A stretch of 5,550 bases of DNA from Myxococcales bacterium (GTDB taxonomy: Bacteria; Myxococcota_A; Polyangia; Fen-1088): the NCBI GenBank assembly GCA_003170035.1, contig PMZX01000212.1, positions 4,035 to 9,584 of the forward strand, read 5' to 3'. The translations under genes were made by a program, and so were the position numbers. This document shows positions 1 through 4,402 of the stretch, in pieces. Under the pieces are notes generated by a model. That model did no database searches. It worked only from the letters and a program-made list of their open reading frames with translations, and was not told the origin of the DNA. Within the stretch, counting starts at the first letter, position 1; every line of letters starts with the position of its first letter.

Positions 1-420
1 GAGGCCGTAGCCCTGCTTGCCCCTGATGGCTCCCGTCTGGCCCAAGGCGACAACACCCCGGGCAACGACCTGGACGCGCCTGTGACCAATCCGCAGATTG
101 TGATCAAACGTCCGCGCGGCGCCACCGGGGGCGACGTGCCAGACCCCCTGGCCAGGGCCAGTACGGAGCTCGGGCCCCTGCTTCTGCCCTGCTATCAGAA
201 GGCCCTTGAGATGCGCCCCAGCCTGCGCGGTACGCTGGTCCTCGGCATCAAGCTAGGCCCGGAGGGCTCGGTCGAAGAATCGCGCATGGAACTGAGTTCG
301 CTCGGCGACGAGTTCCTGGCTGCCTGTGCTGTTGCCAAGGTTGGCAAAGCCAAGTTGGCCGCCGGTCCGGGCCGCATGAGCGTGACCGTGGTGTTCGGTT
401 CAAAAGACGATCAGAAGTAG
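1..420 (+). CDS. AgmX/PglI C-terminal domain protein (5'-truncated by window edge)
   Basis: The reading frame is open from base 1 to a TAG at 418-420, giving the last 139 residues; a GTG at 82 is in frame but there is no reason to start there, because codons 1-27 continue the same frame without a stop. Residues 1-35 look like a hydrophilic linker. From about residue 55 to the end the sequence follows the AgmX/PglI C-terminal pattern: a CYxKAL motif with Cys64, the PSLRGTLVL strand, the LGPEGSV turn, SSLGD, then a second Cys109 in AACAVAKVG, and a final TVVFG strand. The two cysteines are typical of the family and could form a periplasmic disulfide. This TonB-C-like domain is common at the C-terminus of myxobacterial envelope proteins, including the gliding-motility protein AgmX (GltJ); the domain alone does not prove a motility role. 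Any N-terminal membrane anchor or cytoplasmic domain is out of view. It is convergent with the next gene, only 26 bp away. Confidence 0.8.
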   Translation, partial: EAVALLAPDGSRLAQGDNTPGNDLDAPVTNPQIVIKRPRGATGGDVPDPLARASTELGPLLLPCYQKALEMRPSLRGTLVLGIKLGPEGSVEESRMELSSLGDEFLAACAVAKVGKAKLAAGPGRMSVTVVFGSKDDQK

Positions 421-446
421 GCCTGCGACTTCGGCAGTCCCCGGCG

Positions 447-1193
447 TCAAGGTCCAGGGCTGGCCAGCGTGTCAACCGCGAGGTCGGCCGATGCGTCCAC
501 CTCGGCGACCAGATCGACATCGGCGTCAGGCAGCTCACTTGTGACAAGATCCGCGGCAACGTCCGGCTCGGTCTCTGGCGCAATCCCATCTGCTCTGCCT
601 GGGGCATCCGGGAAGCCGACCAGGAGGCCCAAACCGCCATCCGGGCCACCGGCTTCCGCACCGGCGTCGCGGTTTAGGCTCGGGTTCTTCTGCGGGAGCT
701 GCCCGTTTGCATCGAGATCGCTCCGATCGGCACAGAAGCCGCTCGTGCAGGTTTGCCCGTAGGTGCAGTCCGAAAAGGAATCACAGCCATTCCGACAGCG
801 CAGGTCGGGCGCGCACAGGAGACCGCCGCTGCACATCAGTGTTTGCGCACAGTCGGCCTCCTCGGGCAACTGGCAGATAGCGGGTTTTCTCGTGCCAGCG
901 TCACCAGCATCGGCGGCGTCGCTGGCACGGCTAGTGTCACCAGCATCGGCGGTCTGGTTGCTCGTGTTCACGCAGCTCTGCCCCGGACTGCAGTTGGACG
1001 AAGACATGCAGGCTTCGTGGCACCTGCCCATGTCGCACACCAGGAACTTGTCGCAATCGCTGCTCAGCACGCACGAGCCACCCACAGCCACGCCAGCGTC
1101 CTTCGACGAATCGCTCCTTTTCGACGAACTGTCACAGCCAACCGCGAGCCATGAGAACGCGACCACCAAGCCAAGAATGCGCGATGCGGACAT
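447..1193 (-). CDS. Cys-rich lipoprotein with two tandem cysteine modules and acidic tail
   Basis: The predicted product has 248 residues. The start at 1193 (ATG) is chosen because GGAGG lies 6 nt upstream and the protein then begins directly with a lipoprotein signal: basic MSASR, a hydrophobic core, and lipobox LAVGC with Cys20. A longer in-frame start at 1349 would add 52 residues with no signal peptide. The mature part has 16 further cysteines. Residues 41-74 have the spacing C-x5-C-x5-C-x4-C-x3-C-x5-C-x5-C, and residues 115-149 repeat it with only one spacing changed (x5 for x4), plus extra Cys107 and Cys154. A DAG/DAA-rich spacer (about 82-101) separates the modules. Residues 176-248 have almost no cysteines and are rich in Asp, Ala, Gly and Val, probably disordered. 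Proteins of this style are frequent in Myxococcota and are mostly of unknown function; a disulfide-stabilised surface protein is inferred. No enzyme motif is seen. It is divergent from the LPP20 gene and convergent with the AgmX-domain gene. Confidence 0.78.
   Translation of the reverse strand: MSASRILGLVVAFSWLAVGCDSSSKRSDSSKDAGVAVGGSCVLSSDCDKFLVCDMGRCHEACMSSSNCSPGQSCVNTSNQTADAGDTSRASDAADAGDAGTRKPAICQLPEEADCAQTLMCSGGLLCAPDLRCRNGCDSFSDCTYGQTCTSGFCADRSDLDANGQLPQKNPSLNRDAGAEAGGPDGGLGLLVGFPDAPGRADGIAPETEPDVAADLVTSELPDADVDLVAEVDASADLAVDTLASPGP
891..952 (-). repeat. Direct and inverted repeats in the DAG spacer of the Cys-rich lipoprotein
   Basis: The plus-strand 17-mer GTCACCAGCATCGGCGG occurs exactly at 900-916 and 936-952, 36 bp (12 codons) apart, and encodes the repeated Asp-Ala-Gly-Asp spacer residues. 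In addition CGTGCCAGCG (891-900) and CGCTGGCACG (920-929) form a perfect 10-bp inverted repeat with 19 bp between. Both lie inside the coding region between the two cysteine modules. Confidence 0.7.
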
Positions 1194-1199
1194 CTCAAA

Positions 1200-1204
1200 C
1201 CTCC
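1200..1204 (-). promoter_or_regulatory. Ribosome binding site GGAGG for the Cys-rich lipoprotein
   Basis: The plus strand reads CCTCC here, i.e. GGAGG on the minus strand, separated by 6 nt (TTTGAG) from the ATG at 1193. It decides the start in favour of 1193 over the far-upstream in-frame codon at 1349. Confidence 0.75.
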
Positions 1205-1614
1205 AGTTTGCGACACCGTGAGGACCAGAGGGCGCAAGGCTATCATCGATGAACGACATGTCGGCTCGGGAAAGCATTCGTCCCTCCCTGGTTCGGGCTG
1301 GCGAGGCCAGGCACGGCTGACCGCAGCGCGCTGCAGCATAAAGCTTCACGCTATTGCTCCCTCACCTGCATCTCAATCGCGGCGCGATGCATTTTGGCAC
1401 TCTGTCTCGTCGACAAGGGTGGTGGAAATGGCTGCAAACCGATCCGTCTTGCCTGGCGCAGCTCGCCGCTGCAGAACCGCTGGGCGCCACATTTCTGCGC
1501 CGACATTCTTGACGCTGACGCGCTTAATCTGGGACACTGCACGCGGCCGGCTTGTCGCGCCGATGATCCGTACACTCGGACAGGGGGCAGCAGCCGCAGG
1601 CATTGTCACCAAGA

Positions 1615-1620
1615 AAGGAG
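1615..1620 (+). promoter_or_regulatory. Ribosome binding site AAGGAG for the LPP20-type gene
   Basis: AAGGAG ends 9 nt before the ATG at 1630. It supports that start rather than the in-frame TTG at 1603, which lies upstream of the site. Confidence 0.75.
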
Positions 1621-1629
1621 CCGATACCT

Positions 1630-2220
1630 ATGTCACAGCAGAATCTCTTTGGCCTTCTGTCCCGAGGAACCCTATCTCTCGCCCTTCTGGGGTTGGTTGT
1701 CGGATGCGGCAGTTCGCCCCCGAAGCCACAGAACGCACTCCAGGCCGAGATGGTGGGCGCGCCCAAATGGGCACAGGGCGCCTGTCAGCTGGGCCTGCAG
1801 AACAGGAAGTCCATCTGTGGCACCGGCAGCGTGGCCGGCATGACCAACATCTCGTTGGCTCGCTCGGCCGCCGAAGGCCGCGCGCGCACCGAGCTGGCGC
1901 GCAGCCTGCAGACGCGCGTCAAGGCGATGCTGAAGGACTACCAGGCAGCCACCCAGGGCGGCCCCGGGAACAAGACCGCCAGCGAGCAGCACATCGAGGA
2001 CGTGTCGAAGCAGATCACCGACACCACGCTGTCGGGCACGCGCCTGGAAGACACCTGGATCTCCAACGGCGGCACCTTCTGGGCGCTGGTCGTGCTCGAC
2101 ACCGACTCCTTCAAGGACTCGCTGTCGAACATGAAGCAGCTCGACGACCAGGTTCGCGCCGCTATCGTGAAGCGGGCTGACAAGGCCTTCTCCGAGCTAG
2201 ACGAAGCGACCGCCCAGTAG
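1630..2220 (+). CDS. LPP20-family outer-membrane lipoprotein
   Basis: The product has 196 residues and is a probable outer-membrane lipoprotein. The signal peptide has a hydrophobic stretch (about 14-24) and lipobox VVGC with Cys26, followed by GSSPPKP, a typical unstructured tether; there is no Asp at +2, so inner-membrane retention is not suggested. The LPP20-like domain starts at PKW (45-47), continues through a Gly-rich turn (GTGSVAG, 64-70) and the diagnostic Ala/Arg-rich helix at about 77-104 (SLARSAAEGRARTELARSL, then KAMLKDY), and ends with a strand containing FWALVVLD near 158-165 and a C-terminal helix. Cys52 and Cys63 flank a short loop and could form a disulfide. LPP20 proteins include Helicobacter Lpp20 and Vibrio FlgP; their molecular roles vary and no enzymatic activity is known from the fold. 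It is the first gene of the plus-strand cluster, 38 bp before the CsgG-like gene. Family call is from motif reading, not from a profile search. Confidence 0.8.
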   Translation: MSQQNLFGLLSRGTLSLALLGLVVGCGSSPPKPQNALQAEMVGAPKWAQGACQLGLQNRKSICGTGSVAGMTNISLARSAAEGRARTELARSLQTRVKAMLKDYQAATQGGPGNKTASEQHIEDVSKQITDTTLSGTRLEDTWISNGGTFWALVVLDTDSFKDSLSNMKQLDDQVRAAIVKRADKAFSELDEATAQ

Positions 2221-2258
2221 CCGGCGCCCACGCGCACGCCTCAAAACGGGATTAACAC

Positions 2259-3284
2259 ATGAACAAGACGCTTACTCATCACCTGTTGGCCGCCTTCTCG
2301 CTGACCTCGATTCTCTCGGTCGGCTGTGGCACCAGCATCACCGTCACCCGCTTGGCGCCGGCTGAAGTCAACCTGGCTGGCGTCAAGCGCATCGCCATCA
2401 CCAAGATTGAAGGTCCCGACGGCGAGACCTTCGCCACCATGGTCAGCCAACGCATCCTCGATTCCAAACGCTACGAGTTGGTGGAGCGAGGCGAGATGGA
2501 CAAGATCACGGCGGAGCACCGGGGCGCGCTGGATGCGGCTTTTGAACAGAATCAGGGCGTGGAGATCGGGAAGCTGCTGCCCGCGGCCGCGCTGGTGGCC
2601 GGCAAGGTCAACGAAGTCAAGGCCGAGGACAGGGTTAACAGCAAGAATGACACCTGCACCCGGTATGACAGCGGCAAGCTGGTGCGCTACTCGTGCACGC
2701 GCTACACCCGCACCGTGAAAGCGCGCTTCGTGACCAACGTGCGCGTGTTTGATACCAACACCAGCAAGGTGCTGGTCACCCGCCGCCTGGTCGCGGAACG
2801 CAAGAAGGAAACCACGTCAACCGATGGCGATCCTGACAATGTGGACGGCGATGCGCTGCTGGATCAGTGCCGCAACGAGGTGGCCGATCAATTCTTCAAG
2901 ATGATCGCGCCCCACCCCGTGCAGGAACATGTGGCACTGGAAGAGGACGGCGCCCTGCCCGAGCTGAAGCAAGGCAACGAGTATCTGAAACGCGGCGATC
3001 CGGGGACGGCAAGCGAGTTCTTTGCTCGCGCGGTGGCCAAGGCGGATGCAAATCCGTCGCTCAAGCCGGACGCCAAGGGCCGCGCCCACTACAGCTACGG
3101 CCTGGGCAAGGCCATGGCGGGCGACTACGACGTCGCCCTGGCCGAGCTGCACATGGCACAGACGCTGAAGCCGGAAAAGGCGTGGACGGATCTGGAGATG
3201 CGAGTGCGGACCTGGAAGAAGGACGCGGACAAGGTCAGCGAGCAGATGAAGGACGCCGCGGCCGCTGCCCCTGCGCAGCAGTAG
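2259..3284 (+). CDS. CsgG/FlgO-like lipoprotein with C-terminal TPR-like segment
   Basis: The product has 341 residues. The signal peptide runs from MNKTLTHH through a hydrophobic core to lipobox SVGC with Cys23. Residues about 42-217 read as a CsgG/FlgO/LpoB-type alpha/beta domain: strand VKRIAITKI (42-50), helix FATMVSQRILDS (58-69), the hallmark YELVERGEMDKITAEH (72-87), a strand with ALVAGKV (111-117), and VRVFDTNTSKVL (161-172), close to the DxxTxxV strand usual before the last helix. An insertion at about 121-150 carries Cys133 and Cys146 in two similar CTRY motifs. From about 233 to 318 two helical repeats look like TPRs (LKQGNEYLKRGDPGTASEFF; GLGKAMAGDYDVALAELHMA, with KP after the second), then a short charged/Ala tail ends the protein. 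CsgG itself is a secretion pore for curli, but this protein lacks visible evidence for the CsgG transmembrane hairpins, so a soluble periplasmic, lipid-anchored adaptor is more likely. ATG at 2259 follows a modest CGGGA site at 8 nt or less. It sits 33 bp before the next gene. Confidence 0.72.
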   Translation: MNKTLTHHLLAAFSLTSILSVGCGTSITVTRLAPAEVNLAGVKRIAITKIEGPDGETFATMVSQRILDSKRYELVERGEMDKITAEHRGALDAAFEQNQGVEIGKLLPAAALVAGKVNEVKAEDRVNSKNDTCTRYDSGKLVRYSCTRYTRTVKARFVTNVRVFDTNTSKVLVTRRLVAERKKETTSTDGDPDNVDGDALLDQCRNEVADQFFKMIAPHPVQEHVALEEDGALPELKQGNEYLKRGDPGTASEFFARAVAKADANPSLKPDAKGRAHYSYGLGKAMAGDYDVALAELHMAQTLKPEKAWTDLEMRVRTWKKDADKVSEQMKDAAAAAPAQQ

Positions 3285-3306
3285 AGCCCGGACCACGACC
3301 AGAAGC

Positions 3307-3311
3307 GGAGG
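3307..3311 (+). promoter_or_regulatory. Ribosome binding site GGAGG before a GTG start
   Basis: GGAGG lies 6 nt (CAGAAC) upstream of the GTG at 3318. It fixes a GTG start for the third gene of the cluster, right at the beginning of its signal peptide. Confidence 0.75.
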
Positions 3312-3317
3312 CAGAAC

Positions 3318-4367
3318 GTGACGACAAAGAAGTTTCTGACCCTGGCCGCGCTTGTTCCCACCCTGTTGTTCGTGCCCGCGAGGGCCGACGCCGGGTGTCC
3401 CGAATGGGCCCGCAGCGGCCAGAGCCCGGAATACCCCCGGGCCCGCTTCCTGGTCGGGCTTGGCGTTGCCGGCGGCGTGCCTAGTCAGGCCGCCGGCGAA
3501 GAGCCGGCCAAGACCGCCGCCCTGTCCGACATGGCCAAGCAGGTGGTGGCGTCGATCTCGTCGACCACCACCGTCGAGGCCTCGGGCAGCTCGGGCGGCG
3601 GAGCGCAGTTTTCCGTCAAGGACAAATCCACCATCAAGAGCGCGATCAAGTTGCCCGACGCGCAGATCGTCGCGCGTTGTTTCGACCCGCAGCAGGCCAC
3701 CATGTACGTGCTCGCCGCGGTGGACCGGGTGGTGGCGCAGCAGCGCATCGGCGCGGCGGTGGAGACAGCGGCTGACAAGGCCAAGCGCGAGATGAAAGCG
3801 GTCGATGCGGCCTTGAAGAACAAGGCTCCCATGGATGCGCTCACGCACCTGAAGCCCGCGCGCGAGGGCATCGACGAGGTGGAAACCCAGCTTATCGTGC
3901 TGCGCGCGATCGGCGGCACCTACAAGGGCGAGGCGCCGACGCGCAGTCAGTTCAAGGACATGGCCCGCTCGCTGCGCTCGAAGTTGCGCGTGACCGTCGT
4001 GGCCACCGGTGAGGGCAGCAAGCAAGTGGCGGCCAGCGTGGTCGAGCGGTTGACCAAGCTGGGCGTGGAGGTGCAGACCGCCGACAAGGTCGCGGGCGCC
4101 GTGGTCATCAGGTTGGAAGTCTCCGAGAAGGCCCTGGTCCCCTCGGCCATCGCTGCCGGCGTCTCGGCGCAGGAAGCGGCCAACGTGGAGGTCAAGCGTA
4201 CTGACACCGACGCGGTCGTTGCCGGGTTCCAGAAGGAAGGTCGCGGCGTGGGCCGCGCCGAGGCTGATGCACGCAGCCGCGCCTTCACCAACCTGGCCGG
4301 CCTGATCGGACCGGCGGTCGAGACTGCTCTCAAGGGTCCTCTGGCCCTGGGCGCCGAGGGCGAGTAA
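3318..4367 (+). CDS. Exported protein with LPP20-like N-terminal half and unrecognised C-terminal module
   Basis: The product has 349 residues and starts at GTG 3318. MTTKK, a hydrophobic stretch and ARADAG give a signal peptide, probably cleaved by signal peptidase I near residue 25. A Cys follows at 27, but the preceding DAG fits a lipobox poorly, so lipidation is doubtful. Residues about 28-140 resemble LPP20: CPEWARSG, RFLVGLGVAGG (43-53), an Ala-rich helix AKTAALSDMAKQVVASI (64-80), a Ser/Gly-rich loop (81-97), and MYVLAAVDRVVA (129-140). A helical stretch follows (141-195, Ala/Lys/Glu-rich). The last third (about 215-340) forms another module: strand LRVTVVAT, helix VAASVVERLTKLG, strand AVVIRLEVS (260-269), VEVKRTDTDAVVAGF (290-304), then an Ala/Arg-rich helix AEADARSRAFTNLAGLI (314-330). 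The strand/helix order is visible, but I do not recognise a family. N-terminal LPP20-like plus C-terminal alpha/beta organisation recalls FlgT loosely. Third member of the cluster; probably acts with the two preceding lipoproteins in the periplasm. Confidence 0.7.
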   Translation: MTTKKFLTLAALVPTLLFVPARADAGCPEWARSGQSPEYPRARFLVGLGVAGGVPSQAAGEEPAKTAALSDMAKQVVASISSTTTVEASGSSGGGAQFSVKDKSTIKSAIKLPDAQIVARCFDPQQATMYVLAAVDRVVAQQRIGAAVETAADKAKREMKAVDAALKNKAPMDALTHLKPAREGIDEVETQLIVLRAIGGTYKGEAPTRSQFKDMARSLRSKLRVTVVATGEGSKQVAASVVERLTKLGVEVQTADKVAGAVVIRLEVSEKALVPSAIAAGVSAQEAANVEVKRTDTDAVVAGFQKEGRGVGRAEADARSRAFTNLAGLIGPAVETALKGPLALGAEGE

Positions 4368-4402
4368 GCTACTTCCAACGCGCTTCCTGCGCGGGACGAG
4401 TA

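Larger units (their letters stand above)
1194..1629. other. Divergent intergenic region, probable promoters for both directions
   Basis: These 436 bp separate two divergently transcribed lipoprotein genes and hold no ORF with a credible ribosome site or protein-like composition. It is the expected place for both promoters. On the minus strand a weak sigma70-like pair can be read: TTGAGA (plus 1371-1376) and TAGCGT (plus 1348-1353), 17 nt apart, about 155 bp before the ATG. On the plus strand TTGACG at 1509-1514 is followed 18 nt later by GACACT at 1533-1538. The -10 elements match the consensus poorly (3 of 6), so both are tentative. A 12-bp perfect palindrome, GCAGCGCGCTGC, lies at 1323-1334; in DNA this GC-rich it may be chance. 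No sigma54 -24/-12 site, riboswitch or tRNA was recognised. Confidence 0.45.

Noticed and set aside
248..661. A 137-residue minus-strand open frame spanning the convergent gene ends
   Set aside because: It overlaps both real genes in a different frame and is rich in Arg, Pro and Ser without any motif.
1323..1334. 12-bp perfect palindrome as an operator
   Set aside because: It consists almost only of GC alternation, and such palindromes are expected by chance at about this rate in several kilobases of GC-rich DNA.
1194..1349. A 52-residue N-terminal extension of the Cys-rich lipoprotein
   Set aside because: GGAGG at 6 nt and a complete lipoprotein signal peptide start at 1193; the extension would bury the signal peptide.
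1387..1512. A 41-codon plus-strand ORF (ATG to TGA) with a Trp-rich start
   Set aside because: No Shine-Dalgarno sequence precedes the ATG, no conservation can be judged, and a short frame like this is expected by chance in 436 bp.
1218..2180. A 320-residue open frame on the plus strand
   Set aside because: It overlaps the LPP20-type gene in another frame, has no ribosome site or domain, and becomes Arg/His-rich where it crosses the real gene.
2817..4025. A 402-residue open frame on the minus strand
   Set aside because: It lies antisense across the end of the CsgG-like gene and most of the following gene, both of which have signal peptides and family motifs. Its Arg/His/Leu/Gly-rich composition is typical of a GC-rich antisense shadow.
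4379..4393. Possible terminator hairpin after the third cluster gene
   Set aside because: The stem is only 5 bp and no T-run follows, so it does not support an intrinsic terminator.
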